Source of the DNA: Halothiobacillaceae bacterium
GTDB taxonomy: Bacteria > Pseudomonadota > Gammaproteobacteria > Halothiobacillales > Halothiobacillaceae
Direction: 5' to 3'
Assembly (NCBI GenBank): GCA_028696185.1
Contig: JAQVHL010000007.1
Location: 1-61,088, forward strand
Length of the DNA: 61,088 nucleotides
This document shows, one piece after another, positions 47,517-56,349 of this stretch (positions are counted from its first letter, which is position 1; every line of letters begins with the position of its first letter). The notes below the pieces were generated by a model. That model searched no databases and was not told where the DNA came from. It was given only the letters and a program-made list of their open reading frames with translations. Position numbers and translations under genes: made by a program.

Positions 47517-49268
47517 ATGAGTTATCAGGTTCTCGCCCGCAAATGGCGCCCACGCACCTTCGGCGAGGTCGTCGGCCAGGAACACGTACTGCGTGCGCTG
47601 GTGAATGCGCTCGACGAAGGGCGCTTGCATCACGCCTATCTGTTCACCGGCACGCGCGGGGTGGGCAAGACCACCCTGGCACGCATCTTCGCCAAATCCC
47701 TCAACTGCGAGCGCGGGCTTGGGTCCTCGCCCTGCGGGGAGTGCTCCACCTGCCGCGAAATCGACGCGGGGCGTTATGTCGACCTGATCGAGGTCGATGC
47801 GGCTTCGCGCACGGGGGTGGACGACACACGCGAACTGCTCGACAACGTGCAGTACCTGCCTTCGCGGGGGCGTTACAAGGTGTACCTCATCGACGAGGTG
47901 CACATGTTCTCGCGCAGCAGTTTCAACGCGCTGCTCAAGACCCTCGAAGAGCCCCCGCCGCATATCAAGTTCCTGCTCGCCACCACCGATCCGCAGAAGC
48001 TGCCGGTGACGGTCTTGTCACGTTGCCTGCAATTCAATCTCAAGGCCCTGGATCGCCCACGCATCGAAGCGCATCTGGCCACTATCCTCGAACGCGAAGG
48101 GGTCGGCTGCGAACCGCGTGCGCTGGCGCACCTGGCGCGCGCGGCGGAAGGCAGCCTGCGCGATGCGCTGAGTCTGCTCGATCAGGCCATCGCCTTTGGC
48201 GAAGGCTTCGTGGCCGAAGCCGGTGTGATCGACATGCTGGGCCTGTCCTCCGACGAAGGGCTTTTCGCCCTGCTGGAAGCGCTGGCGGGGCAGGACGGTA
48301 CGGCGTTGTTCGCTGCCATCGAGCGACTGGGCGAGACCGCGCCGGATTTCTCGGGCGTACTGGCGGAATTGATCGCTCTCCTGCACGCCATGGCCCTGTG
48401 TCGCCAGTTGCCGGAAGCGCCAGTGGAGGTGACCGCCCAGGTCGAGCGCCTTCGCGCTCTGGCCGAGCGTCTGCCGGCGGAAAGCCTGCAGCTGTATTAC
48501 CAGATTGCCCTGCTTGGGCGTCGCGATCTGCCGCTGGCGCCCACCCCACGCATGGGGTTCGAGATGACCCTGCTGCGCATGCTGGCGTTTGCGCCAGAGT
48601 CGCAGGCGCAGGTTTCCGGTGTGGCTACCGCGCGTGGCCCCGCCGTCCCCCGCCCGGACTCTCCCGCCCCAAGTGCGCCGCTCGCGTCCGGCGCTTCCGT
48701 TCCGGCGGCGATGCCGGTCGAGAGGCTCTCGTCTTCGAATGCCCCTTCTACGGCGCTTCGTGCTGCGGCTTCAGCCCCGGTAATCGAGCCAGTGCCTGCC
48801 GTCCCGTCAGTTGTCGCTCCTCCGGGCGAAATACGCGTACCGGTCGCATCCACTTCCCTTGCCGCGGGGGGGACGTCGAACGACTGGCCCGGCCTGATCC
48901 GCGCCATGGGCCTGAAGGCCATGGTGTTGATGCTGGCGGAAAACTGCCTGCTGGAGCGTATCGAGGACGACGCGGTGCATCTGGTTCTACCGCCGAGTCA
49001 CTCGGGGATGAACTCCCAGGCAGCGCGCGACGGGCTCACTCGCGCACTGGAAAAGCACTTTGGACGGCCGATGCGCCTGAATCTGCGCCTTGCCGCCGCC
49101 GTGGCGGAAACCCCGGCGGTGAGCCGCGAGCGCGAGCGGGCCGCGCGTCAGCAGCAGGCGGCCCAGGTCATCGACGAAGACCCTCTGGTGCGGCATTTCA
49201 TCGCCCGTACCGGTGCGGCCGTCATTCCCGAATCCATTCAACCCATCGAGACAGGTGACAGGTCATGA
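47517..49268 (+). CDS. dnaX: DNA polymerase III subunit tau (DnaX)
   Basis: A 583-residue clamp-loader ATPase. It starts [20 protein letters not shown], has Walker A ([16 protein letters not shown]), four zinc Cys ([16 protein letters not shown]), the Walker B region and sensor motifs, then a Pro/Ala-rich linker (about 365-450) and a C-terminal tau domain. The frameshift signal A-AAA-AAG used for the gamma product in E. coli is absent in the linker, so only full-length tau is predicted. The ATG at 47517 is canonical; frames upstream run through 4.5S RNA. Confidence 0.96.
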   Translation: MSYQVLARKWRPRTFGEVVGQEHVLRALVNALDEGRLHHAYLFTGTRGVGKTTLARIFAKSLNCERGLGSSPCGECSTCREIDAGRYVDLIEVDAASRTGVDDTRELLDNVQYLPSRGRYKVYLIDEVHMFSRSSFNALLKTLEEPPPHIKFLLATTDPQKLPVTVLSRCLQFNLKALDRPRIEAHLATILEREGVGCEPRALAHLARAAEGSLRDALSLLDQAIAFGEGFVAEAGVIDMLGLSSDEGLFALLEALAGQDGTALFAAIERLGETAPDFSGVLAELIALLHAMALCRQLPEAPVEVTAQVERLRALAERLPAESLQLYYQIALLGRRDLPLAPTPRMGFEMTLLRMLAFAPESQAQVSGVATARGPAVPRPDSPAPSAPLASGASVPAAMPVERLSSSNAPSTALRAAASAPVIEPVPAVPSVVAPPGEIRVPVASTSLAAGGTSNDWPGLIRAMGLKAMVLMLAENCLLERIEDDAVHLVLPPSHSGMNSQAARDGLTRALEKHFGRPMRLNLRLAAAVAETPAVSRERERAARQQQAAQVIDEDPLVRHFIARTGAAVIPESIQPIETGDRS

Positions 49269-49591
49269 TGAAAGGCGGTATCGGCAATCTGATGCGTCAG
49301 GCGCAACAGATGCAGGAAAACTTGCAAAAGGCTCAGAAAGAGCTTGAAAACATGGAGGTTACCGGTCAGGCTGGTGGCGGCATGGTCAGCGTCATCATGA
49401 CGGGGCGTCACGAAGTGCGCCGCGTGCAGATCGACAGCAGTCTGGTCGGTGATGACAAGGAAATGCTGGAGGATCTGGTGGCCGCCGCCGTGAACGACGC
49501 CGTGCGCCGCATTGCCGATGAGACCCAGTCGCGGATGTCCGGCCTGACAGCTGGCATGCCTCTTCCGCCGGGTTTCAAGATGCCGTTCTAA
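49265..49591 (+). CDS. ybaB: Nucleoid-associated protein YbaB/EbfC
   Basis: A 108-residue DNA-binding protein. It has the N-terminal helix MGGxxx-like [20 protein letters not shown], the [20 protein letters not shown] beta core, and a Gly-Met-Pro-rich C-terminus (LPPGFKMPF). It overlaps the dnaX stop (ATGA) and precedes recR, as in most gammaproteobacteria. Confidence 0.97.
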   Translation: MMKGGIGNLMRQAQQMQENLQKAQKELENMEVTGQAGGGMVSVIMTGRHEVRRVQIDSSLVGDDKEMLEDLVAAAVNDAVRRIADETQSRMSGLTAGMPLPPGFKMPF

Positions 49592-49612
49592 GGCCCTGTG
49601 GTCGCTTGAGAC

Positions 49613-50206
49613 ATGCTTTCCCCGCTGGTTCAGGAGCTTGTGCAGGCCCTGCGTCGCCTGCCCGGTGTGGGCGCCAAAACGGCCCAGCGCATGGCGCTGC
49701 ATCTGCTGGAGCGTGACCGCGCGGCCGCTTTGCGTCTCTCGGATGCGCTGCGTGAGGCCGCAGAAAAGGTCGGGCGTTGCCGTTTGTGCCGCAATCTGAC
49801 GGAAGAACCCGTCTGCGGTATCTGCCGTGCGCCGGGGCGCGATACGCGTCTGCTGTGCGTGGTGGAAACCCCCGCCGACATGGCCGCGATCGAACAGAGT
49901 GCGGCCTATGCCGGACGCTACTTCATCCTGCTGGGGCGCCTGTCGCCGCTGGACGGCATCGGCCCTGCCGAACTGGGGCTGGATCGTCTGGCGGAGCGCC
50001 TGGATGAAGGCGGTATCGAGGAGCTGATTCTGGCCACCAGTGCGACGGTTGAAGGGGAGGCGACGGCCGATTACCTTGCCGAAAGCGCGCGGGTGCGGGG
50101 TATCCGTGTCTCGCGCATCGCACAGGGGGTGCCGGTGGGGGGCGAGCTGGAGTATGTGGATGGCGGTACGCTCGGGCTGGCGATCAGCGGGCGCAAGGAA
50201 ATATGA
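49613..50206 (+). CDS. recR: Recombination protein RecR
   Basis: A 197-residue RecFOR-pathway protein. It has a helix-hairpin-helix start (LRRLPGVGAKTAQRMALHLL), four zinc Cys (CRLCRNLTEEPVCGIC), and a Toprim domain (VVETPADMAAIEQ ... ILATSATVEGEATADYL). It is the third gene of dnaX-ybaB-recR. Confidence 0.98.
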   Translation: MLSPLVQELVQALRRLPGVGAKTAQRMALHLLERDRAAALRLSDALREAAEKVGRCRLCRNLTEEPVCGICRAPGRDTRLLCVVETPADMAAIEQSAAYAGRYFILLGRLSPLDGIGPAELGLDRLAERLDEGGIEELILATSATVEGEATADYLAESARVRGIRVSRIAQGVPVGGELEYVDGGTLGLAISGRKEI

Positions 50207-50218
50207 GGTAAAACAATC

Positions 50219-50563
50219 ATGTCAGAAACGATTTTCATGAAGATCATCCGCAGGGAGATCCCTGCGCGCATCGTCTACGAAGACGATGACGTCCTGGCGT
50301 TTCATGACATCGCGCCTCAGGCGCCGGTGCATGTGCTCATCATCCCCAAAACGCCGATCGCCACGCTCAACGAGCTGGCGGATGCGCAGGCGGCGTTGGT
50401 GGGTAAGCTGGTGCTCACGGCCGCGCGTCTGGCCCGTGAACTGGGCATCGATGAGTCCGGCTACCGTCTGGTGACCAATTGCAATGCCGATGGCGGGCAG
50501 ACGGTTTTCCATATCCATCTGCACCTTCTGGGTGGCCGTCCGCTGGACTGGCCCCCGGGTTGA
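50219..50563 (+). CDS. hinT: HIT-family purine nucleoside phosphoramidase
   Basis: A 114-residue HinT-type protein. It has IFMKIIRREIPARIVYEDDD and the HIT motif HIHLHLLGG, whose His attacks the phosphoramidate bond. It lies 12 bp after recR and 10 bp ahead of the Nif3-family gene. Confidence 0.95.
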   Translation: MSETIFMKIIRREIPARIVYEDDDVLAFHDIAPQAPVHVLIIPKTPIATLNELADAQAALVGKLVLTAARLARELGIDESGYRLVTNCNADGGQTVFHIHLHLLGGRPLDWPPG

Positions 50564-50573
50564 GGACGCACGC

Positions 50574-51338
50574 ATGAGCGGTGTGGATAGGCAGACCCTG
50601 ATCGCGCATTGCGATGAATTACTGAACGTTGCCGCGTTTTCCGATTACGCCCCCAACGGTCTGCAGGTCGAAGGCACGGAGCGTATCCAGCGGCTGGTGA
50701 GTGGTGTGACGGCCTGTCAGGCCCTGCTGGACGCCGCCGTGGATTTTGGCGCGGATGCGGTGCTCGTCCATCATGGCTATTTCTGGAAAAATGAGGACGC
50801 GCGCATCTTGGGTATGAAACGTCGGCGCCTGGGTACCCTGATGCGTCATGACATCAACCTGATTGCCTACCATCTGCCACTGGACGCGCATCCGGGCCTG
50901 GGCAACAACGCCTTGTGGGCCGAGGCCCTGGGGTTGCGCGATATCCAGCGGTTCATCGGTCGTCCTGGGAGCGAACTGGGCGTCTGGGGTGAATTGCCGG
51001 AACCCATGAGCCGCACGGAGCTGATCGCGCGACTGGAGGCGGTGCTGGGGCGGCCTGTACTGGCATTGGTTGGGCATGAGGGGCCCTTGCAACGTATCGG
51101 CCTGTGCAGCGGGGCGGCCCAGGGGTATATCACCGAGGCGGCTGAACTTGGCCTGGATGCCTATCTGAGCGGCGAAGTCTCCGAGCACACGCTGCACTGC
51201 GCACGCGAGTGCGCAATCGATTATTTTGTCTGCGGACACCATGCCACAGAGCGTTTCGGGGTGCGGGCGCTGGGCGAGCATCTGGCGCGCGTCTTCAAGC
51301 TGGAACACCGCTTTGTCGATATCGACAACCCGGTTTAA
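50574..51338 (+). CDS. Nif3-like dinuclear metal centre protein (YbgI)
   Basis: A 254-residue protein of the Nif3/YbgI family. Metal ligands lie in VLVHHGYFW (two His), the YHLPLDAHPGLGNN segment, and the late DYFVCGHHATERFG, with E and H in the pocket. It has NGLQVEG near the start. YbgI homologues are also called GTP cyclohydrolase I type 2-like, but the activity is unproven. The ATG at 50574 is chosen over a longer frame inside hinT. Confidence 0.92.
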   Translation: MSGVDRQTLIAHCDELLNVAAFSDYAPNGLQVEGTERIQRLVSGVTACQALLDAAVDFGADAVLVHHGYFWKNEDARILGMKRRRLGTLMRHDINLIAYHLPLDAHPGLGNNALWAEALGLRDIQRFIGRPGSELGVWGELPEPMSRTELIARLEAVLGRPVLALVGHEGPLQRIGLCSGAAQGYITEAAELGLDAYLSGEVSEHTLHCARECAIDYFVCGHHATERFGVRALGEHLARVFKLEHRFVDIDNPV

Positions 51339-51399
51339 GTGCATGCACCGTCGTGTACTGTCTTAAAAAAAACCTGACAATTTCGTGTGATATGTTTGA

Positions 51400-51628
51400 G
51401 CGAAGCCCCTCCAGTCCGCCCGATATAAGCAAGGCGCGGGGGGGTATCAAGGCGCTTTTCTTGACCTTGATGCAGGGTTTAAGGAATCCTTCGGCTCCCC
51501 GAGGGCTTGATTGGAGTTCATCGGGGGGATCCGGCGGATGGACGTGCCATGCGCTGCAAAGCGCGAAATGGCCCGTGGATTCTTGTGCCATTACCATTGG
51601 GATGGGGCGGAAGACGCCCCGTTTTTTT
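51400..51628 (+). ncRNA. Structured leader or small-RNA candidate upstream of petABC
   Basis: The 313-bp gap between the Nif3-family gene and petA has no convincing CDS but is strongly structured. CCTTCGG-CTCC-CCGAGGG forms a 7-bp hairpin at 51488-51505. GCCATGCGCT-GCAA-AGCGC, a bulge, then ATGGC forms a 10-bp stem with a GNRA loop at 51546-51572. An intrinsic terminator follows at 51604-51628. At least eight GGA words lie between 51480 and 51612. It could be an attenuated petABC leader or a separate sRNA. The transcript start is not defined; I estimate it near 51400. Confidence 0.5.
51604..51628 (+). terminator. Intrinsic terminator 24 bp before petA
   Basis: GGGGCG-GAAGA-CGCCCC is a perfect 6-bp GC stem followed by G and seven Ts (51622-51628). 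It ends the Nif3-family transcript, or the structured leader, just ahead of the petA ribosome-binding site (GGAGGAGA). A terminator so close to petA leaves no room for a separate promoter between them. Confidence 0.75.
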
Positions 51629-51651
51629 GTCAGCCTTCCGTGGAGGAGACC

Positions 51652-52248
51652 ATGCCGGACAATGGCGTTAACACTTCCCGGCGCCGCTTCCTGACCGGTG
51701 CAGCCACCGTGATTGGTGGCGTGGGCGCCGGTTTCGTCGCGGTGCCCTTCCTGTCCTCGTTCCAGCCCAGCGCCAGGGCGCAGGCCGCTGGCGCACCGGT
51801 CGAGGTGGATGTGAGCAAGCTCGCCCCCGGCCAGATGGTCACGGTGGAATGGCGCGGCAAGCCGGTGTACGTCGTGCATCGCACCCCCGCCATGCTGGAG
51901 AGCCTGCCCGGTCAGGATGGCCATCTGCGCGACCCCCAGTCCAAAGAGTCTATCCAGCCGGAGGATGCCCGCAACGAAGCGCGTGCGGTCAAGCCCGAGT
52001 ACCTCATCGTGGTGGGTATCTGCACGCATCTGGGTTGCGCGCCGACCTACCGTCCGGATGTGGCCCCCGCCGATCTGGGTGCGGAATGGAAAGGGGGGTT
52101 TTTCTGCCCCTGCCACGGTTCACGCTTCGACATGGCCGGTCGTGTGTACAAATCGGTTCCGGCCCCGACCAACCTTGAAGTGCCGCCGTACACCTATCTG
52201 AGCGACACCGTCGTGCTGATCGGCGCCGAGGAAGGAGCTGCTTCATGA
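51652..52248 (+). CDS. petA: Ubiquinol-cytochrome c reductase, Rieske iron-sulfur subunit
   Basis: A 198-residue bc1-complex subunit. It has a Tat-type start (SRRRFLTG) with one membrane anchor (about 15-35), and cluster-binding loops CTHLGC and CPCHGS that hold the [2Fe-2S] centre with two Cys and two His. The ATG at 51652 follows GGAGGAG. It passes electrons from ubiquinol to cytochrome c1. First of petABC; its stop overlaps petB. Confidence 0.97.
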   Translation: MPDNGVNTSRRRFLTGAATVIGGVGAGFVAVPFLSSFQPSARAQAAGAPVEVDVSKLAPGQMVTVEWRGKPVYVVHRTPAMLESLPGQDGHLRDPQSKESIQPEDARNEARAVKPEYLIVVGICTHLGCAPTYRPDVAPADLGAEWKGGFFCPCHGSRFDMAGRVYKSVPAPTNLEVPPYTYLSDTVVLIGAEEGAAS

Positions 52249-53459
52249 TTGCCAAGCTCTACCGCTGGGTGGATGACCGTCTGCCCGTGTCGCATTTCTG
52301 GAACGCGCATCTGGCGCAGTACTACGTTCCGAAGAACTTCAACCTCTGGTATTTTTTCGGCTCGCTGGCGCTTCTGGTCTTCGCCGTACAGATCCTTTCA
52401 GGCATCTGGCTGACCATGAACTACAAGCCTTCGGCCACCGAGGCCTTTGCCTCCGTCGAGTACATCATGCGCGATGTGGAGTGGGGCTGGCTGATCCGCT
52501 ACATGCACTCCACCGGCGCCTCGATGTTCTTCGTGGTGGTTTACCTGCACATGCTGCGCGGAATGATGTACGGCTCGTACAAGAACCCCCGCGAGCTGGT
52601 GTGGATCTTCGGCATGCTGATCTATCTCGTGCTGATGGCCGAAGCCTTCATGGGCTACCTGCTGCCCTGGGGCCAGATGTCTTACTGGGGTGCACAGGTC
52701 ATCATTTCCCTGTTCGGCTCGATTCCGTTCATTGGGGAGGAACTGGCACTGTGGATCCGCGGTGACTATGTGGTTTCCGATGTCACGCTCAACCGTTTCT
52801 TCGCCCTGCATGTCATCGCCCTGCCGCTGGTGCTGATCTTCCTGGTGGGGGGGCACATCATGGCCCTGCATGAAGTCGGCTCGAACAACCCCGAAGGCGT
52901 GGACATCAAGAAGCACAAGGACGCCGAAGGCCGTCCTCTGGATGGAGTGCCGTTTCATCCGTACTACACGGTGAAGGATCTGTTCGGTGTGGGCGTGTTC
53001 CTGTTCGTGTTTGCCCTCATCCTGTTCTACCTGCCGGAGATGGGAGGCTACTTCCTGGAGAAGCCCAACTTCGAGCCGGCCAACCCGATGAAAACCCCCG
53101 AACACATCGCACCTGTGTGGTACTTCACCCCGTTCTACGCCATCCTGCGCGCTGTGCCGGACAAGTTCCTCGGTGTCGTGGCGATGGGGGGAGCGATTTT
53201 CGTGCTGTTCCTGCTGCCCTGGCTCGATCGCAATCCGGTTCGTTCCATTCGCTACCGCTCCACGGCGTTCAAGGCCCTGCTGGCCATGTTTGTCGTGAGT
53301 TTCGTGGTACTGGGCTGGCTTGGCACCCAACCGGCCACCGGCCTGCTGACGCTGCTGGCGCAGTTCTTCACCCTGCTGTACTTCGGTTATTTTGCCGCCC
53401 TTTGGTATGTCAGCGGACGCGAGAAAACCAAGCCCGTGCCGGAGAGAATCACCCGATGA
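52245..53459 (+). CDS. petB: Ubiquinol-cytochrome c reductase, cytochrome b subunit
   Basis: A 404-residue integral membrane protein with about eight to nine helices. It has the heme-binding His residues (YMHSTGASMFF and HVIALPLVL), the GYLLPWGQMSYWGAQVI segment and the Qo-site PEWY-equivalent region (PVWYFTPFYAILR). It carries the Qo and Qi ubiquinone sites and two b hemes. Overlaps petA and petC by ATGA. Confidence 0.98.
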   Translation: MIAKLYRWVDDRLPVSHFWNAHLAQYYVPKNFNLWYFFGSLALLVFAVQILSGIWLTMNYKPSATEAFASVEYIMRDVEWGWLIRYMHSTGASMFFVVVYLHMLRGMMYGSYKNPRELVWIFGMLIYLVLMAEAFMGYLLPWGQMSYWGAQVIISLFGSIPFIGEELALWIRGDYVVSDVTLNRFFALHVIALPLVLIFLVGGHIMALHEVGSNNPEGVDIKKHKDAEGRPLDGVPFHPYYTVKDLFGVGVFLFVFALILFYLPEMGGYFLEKPNFEPANPMKTPEHIAPVWYFTPFYAILRAVPDKFLGVVAMGGAIFVLFLLPWLDRNPVRSIRYRSTAFKALLAMFVVSFVVLGWLGTQPATGLLTLLAQFFTLLYFGYFAALWYVSGREKTKPVPERITR

Positions 53460-54196
53460 AGCCCGTTATCGCACTGTTTTTCCTCTGCCTGCTGCCCTGG
53501 ACCGCGCACGCCGCAGGCGGGCATGGCGTGACGCTGGACAAGGCCGGGATCGACCTCCAGGACACCGAATCGCTCAAGCGCGGAGCGGAAATCTTCGTAC
53601 AGCGCTGCCTGAGCTGCCATTCGGCGCATTTCATGCGCTACAACCGCGTGGGGACCGACCTGGGCCTGTCCGTGGAGGAGGTCAAGGCACGTCTGATTGC
53701 CGGGGCTGCCAAGCCTGGCGATACGATGCAGTCAGGCATGCCCGCCGCCTACGCAAATCAGGCGTTTGGCGTCACGCCCCCGGACCTGACGCTCTCTGCC
53801 CGCCTGCGTGGCGCGGATTGGCTCTACACCTATCTGCGCAGCTTCTATTCCGACGAGGCGCGTCCCTTCGGTGTCAATAACGTCGTATTCAAGGACGTAG
53901 GCATGCCCAATGTTTTCTGGCGCGAGCAGGGCCAGCAGCAGGGGCAATTCGTCACCGTCAAGAACGGCGAAAATGAATCGAAAGCGCTTGAAGGATTGAA
54001 GCTTGTGCAGCCCGGCACGCTCACCCCCGAGCAGTTCGACGCCATGATTCGCGATCTGGTCGGTTTCATGGTTTACATGGCTGAACCGGCCCAACTGGAG
54101 CGTAAATCACTGGGTATCTGGGTGCTGGCCTTCATCGCCCTGTTCACCTTCGTGATGTTCCTTCTCAAGCGCGAATACTGGCGTGATGTGAAGTAA
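53456..54196 (+). CDS. petC: Ubiquinol-cytochrome c reductase, cytochrome c1 subunit
   Basis: A 246-residue periplasmic heme protein anchored by a C-terminal helix (about 220-240). A signal peptide (cleavage near AHA), the heme c motif CLSCH and the axial Met in the GMPNVFW-type region fit cytochrome c1. The ATG at 53456 overlaps the petB stop. Confidence 0.97.
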   Translation: MKPVIALFFLCLLPWTAHAAGGHGVTLDKAGIDLQDTESLKRGAEIFVQRCLSCHSAHFMRYNRVGTDLGLSVEEVKARLIAGAAKPGDTMQSGMPAAYANQAFGVTPPDLTLSARLRGADWLYTYLRSFYSDEARPFGVNNVVFKDVGMPNVFWREQGQQQGQFVTVKNGENESKALEGLKLVQPGTLTPEQFDAMIRDLVGFMVYMAEPAQLERKSLGIWVLAFIALFTFVMFLLKREYWRDVK

Positions 54197-54216
54197 CGCC
54201 GCCCGGTCCGCTTATT

Positions 54217-54245
54217 GCGAAACCCCGCCTGGTGCGGGGTTTCGC
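54217..54245 (+). terminator. Hairpin after petC
   Basis: A 12-bp perfect stem GCGAAACCCCGC / GCGGGGTTTCGC with loop CTGGT. It lacks a long T-run beyond the TTT in the stem, so it may work in both directions or as an mRNA 3' end barrier. The core matches the groESL terminator with one base changed. Confidence 0.65.
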
Positions 54246-54276
54246 GCGTTCTACGGGTGCCCGCTCTGACATGACG

Positions 54277-54285
54277 TGGTACAAT
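54277..54285 (+). promoter_or_regulatory. Extended -10 promoter of sspAB
   Basis: TGGTACAAT (TGn plus TACAAT) lies at 54277-54285, giving a start near 54292 and a 37-nt leader with AAGGAG before the sspA ATG. No good -35 box was seen at the usual spacing, which fits an extended -10 promoter. Confidence 0.5.
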
Positions 54286-54328
54286 CGCCGGCCCGTTACC
54301 CGTCGCCACTGCCAAGGAGACCCGGACA

Positions 54329-54952
54329 ATGGCCAGCGTCAGCCGCCGTTCCGTCATGACCCTTTTTTCCTGCCCGGATTGCCCGGAAAGCCACCGCACA
54401 CGTATTGTTCTGGCAGAGAAGGAGCTGACGGCGGATGTCGTGGATGTTATCCCGGGCGGTTCGGCGCCCGAAGATTTCATGGATCTGAGCCCCAATGGCG
54501 ATCTGCCCACCCTGGCGGATCGCGATCTGGTACTGACCCATGCGCGGGTCATCATGGAATATCTGGATGAACGCTTCCCGCATCCGCCCCTGATGCCCGT
54601 CGATCCAGTCAGCCGTGCGCGGGTACGCACCGCCTTGTTCCGCATGGAAAACGACTGGTACCCTCTGTTGCCGGAGTTGGCCAGGGGAGAGAAGACAGCC
54701 GCAAAGGCGCGTAAGTCCTTGCGTGAAAGTCTGATGACCATCATGCCTGTATTTGGGGCCATGCCGTATTTCATGAGCGAGGAGTTCAGCCTGGCCGATG
54801 TGACACTCGCGCCCATCCTGTGGCGCCTTCCCGTGCTGGGCATCGAACTGCCCGGCAACGCGAAGCCCCTGCAGGATTACATGGAGCGCATCTTTGCCCG
54901 ACCGACCTTCCAGCAGAGCCTCACCGAGCTCGAACGCGAAATGCGGGACTGA
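54329..54952 (+). CDS. sspA: Stringent starvation protein A
   Basis: A 207-residue glutathione-transferase-fold protein that binds RNA polymerase. The N-terminal thioredoxin-like part has MTLFSCPDCPESHRTRIVLA and LPTLADRDLVLTHARVIMEYLDERFPHPPL, matching SspA. Stress and stationary-phase roles come from E. coli. It precedes sspB by 6 bp. petABC-sspAB is a conserved order. Confidence 0.95.
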   Translation: MASVSRRSVMTLFSCPDCPESHRTRIVLAEKELTADVVDVIPGGSAPEDFMDLSPNGDLPTLADRDLVLTHARVIMEYLDERFPHPPLMPVDPVSRARVRTALFRMENDWYPLLPELARGEKTAAKARKSLRESLMTIMPVFGAMPYFMSEEFSLADVTLAPILWRLPVLGIELPGNAKPLQDYMERIFARPTFQQSLTELEREMRD

Positions 54953-54958
54953 TACCTC

Positions 54959-55402
54959 ATGACCTCCAGCCGCCCTTATCTGATCCGCGCGATCTGGCAA
55001 TGGATTGTCGATAACGGTCATGTGCCACATATGATCGTCGATGCCGAATTCAAGGGTGTCGTCGTTCCCCGTGCCTATGTGCATGAGGGGCAGATCGTGC
55101 TCAATATCGGCGTTGAAGCCACCCGTCGTTTGGAACTGGGCGACGATGCTGTGACTTTCCAGGCGCGTTTCGGTGGTGCGCCGATGAATGTCATGGTTCC
55201 GGTCGGGGCCGTGCTTGGCATTGTCGACCGGGACACGGGGCAGGGCATGGTATTTCCCGATCAGGGCTTGCCGGGAGAGGTGCCGGGCGCCCAGACGCCG
55301 GACAAAACCGCACCTACCGAAACACCTGCCGACGAATCCGACGACGAAGATCCGCCGCGTCCGCCGCGTGGCGGGCGTGGTGGCCTGCGGGTTGTCAAAT
55401 AA
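54959..55402 (+). CDS. sspB: ClpXP adaptor protein SspB
   Basis: A 147-residue adaptor that brings ssrA-tagged proteins to ClpXP. It has PYLIRAIWQWIVDNGHVPHM, the substrate-binding core with FQARFGG, an acidic linker (DESDDED), and the ClpX-docking tail GGLRVVK, which is the family's conserved XB motif. Partner of sspA. The 88-bp gap after it holds no clear terminator. Confidence 0.96.
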   Translation: MTSSRPYLIRAIWQWIVDNGHVPHMIVDAEFKGVVVPRAYVHEGQIVLNIGVEATRRLELGDDAVTFQARFGGAPMNVMVPVGAVLGIVDRDTGQGMVFPDQGLPGEVPGAQTPDKTAPTETPADESDDEDPPRPPRGGRGGLRVVK

Positions 55403-55490
55403 GCAGGGTTCCCCCGGTCGAGAGTGCTCGCCACGATGTTGAGCCCTTCCTCCGACAGGGGGGTAACTCGCGAGGCGGAAAACACAAAAA

Positions 55491-56114
55491 TCAAATCGAG
55501 CCCGAGGCGCGTGCCAACAGCCACATCCCTGCACCCAGGAGCAGCAGTGCCGCCAGTGTCTTCAGCTGCGTACCTCCTCGCTCCCCGATTTGCCGGCCCA
55601 GGCGGCAGGCGAGCCAGGCATACCCGAGCTTCACCCCGCCCACTGCAATCAGCACAATCGCGATGACAAGGCCCATGTCCTGCGTGGAAATACCGCCAGG
55701 ATCGATAAAAGCCGGGAGAAATCCCAGATAGAACAGCAGGGCTTTCTGATCCCCCAGTGTAATGAAGAGACCACTGGCGAAGCCGCCGAGATGCCCGGTG
55801 CCCGTTGATTTTGATGTACTGGCTCCTCCCTTACGTCCGCGCCACATCAGCAAGCCCAGCACGATGAGATAAGCCCCGCCCAGGTAGAGTAGTCCATCGA
55901 GCGGCCAATCCAGCCACTGGCCAATAAGCGCCAGCCCGCCCAGGGCAAGTGCCACCAGTATCAGATCGCCGGCCACGACCCCCAATGCCACCACCGCGCC
56001 CTGCGTAAATCCCGCTGACGCCGAACGGGCCGTCACTACCAGAACACTCACGCTGGGTACGGCCGCGAGCACACACATGGCAATGAACAGTGTAAGGACT
56101 TCGGTGATGCTCAT
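55491..56114 (-). CDS. LysE/RhtB family exporter
   Basis: A 207-residue inner-membrane protein with about six hydrophobic segments. It matches the LysE/RhtB translocators: PSVSVLVVTARSASAGFTQGAVVALGVVAGDL-type N-terminal motif (seen as SVLVVTARSASAGFTQGA), and FASGLFITLGDQKALLFYLGFLPAF, where the NPK motif is replaced by GDQK. Such proteins export amino acids or related solutes; the substrate is unknown. I chose the ATG at 56114; a TTG two codons earlier is possible. Confidence 0.85.
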   Translation of the reverse strand: MSITEVLTLFIAMCVLAAVPSVSVLVVTARSASAGFTQGAVVALGVVAGDLILVALALGGLALIGQWLDWPLDGLLYLGGAYLIVLGLLMWRGRKGGASTSKSTGTGHLGGFASGLFITLGDQKALLFYLGFLPAFIDPGGISTQDMGLVIAIVLIAVGGVKLGYAWLACRLGRQIGERGGTQLKTLAALLLLGAGMWLLARASGSI

Positions 56115-56307
56115 CGACAACTTGCTTGCTTGTGCGTGCTTCGCTTCAGGTGTGGCGCCCCGATCATGGATACTCGTTCTTCGACGCTGTCTTCGTCAAG
56201 GTGCGACGAGAACGCGAACATCCTACCCGCGGAAGGATGCTTGTCCTGCGGGGCAAAAAATGATGGCGGAAATGTAATCAGGGTTTGTCAGAGCTTATTT
56301 TGCTATC

Positions 56308-56330
56308 CGGGGGAAAATCGACTTCCCCCG
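56308..56330 (-). terminator. Hairpin after rhodanese paralogue 1
   Basis: A perfect 8-bp stem CGGGGGAA / TTCCCCCG with a 7-nt loop lies 20 bp past the rhodanese stop on the minus strand. No T-run follows, so Rho-independent termination is uncertain. The 235-bp gap towards the LysE-type gene holds nothing else recognised. Confidence 0.5.
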
Positions 56331-56349
56331 TTATAAGGCAGCGATGAGA

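Noticed and set aside
51350-51400. RsmY-type upstream activating sequence (TGTAAG...CTTACA) ahead of the petA leader
   Set aside because: The only similar words (TGTACTG and CTTAAAA) match poorly and are too close together.
51511-51651. N-terminal extension of petA from 51511
   Set aside because: It would place the terminator and structured leader inside the coding region and move the Tat motif away from the N-terminus; the ATG at 51652 has a strong ribosome-binding site.
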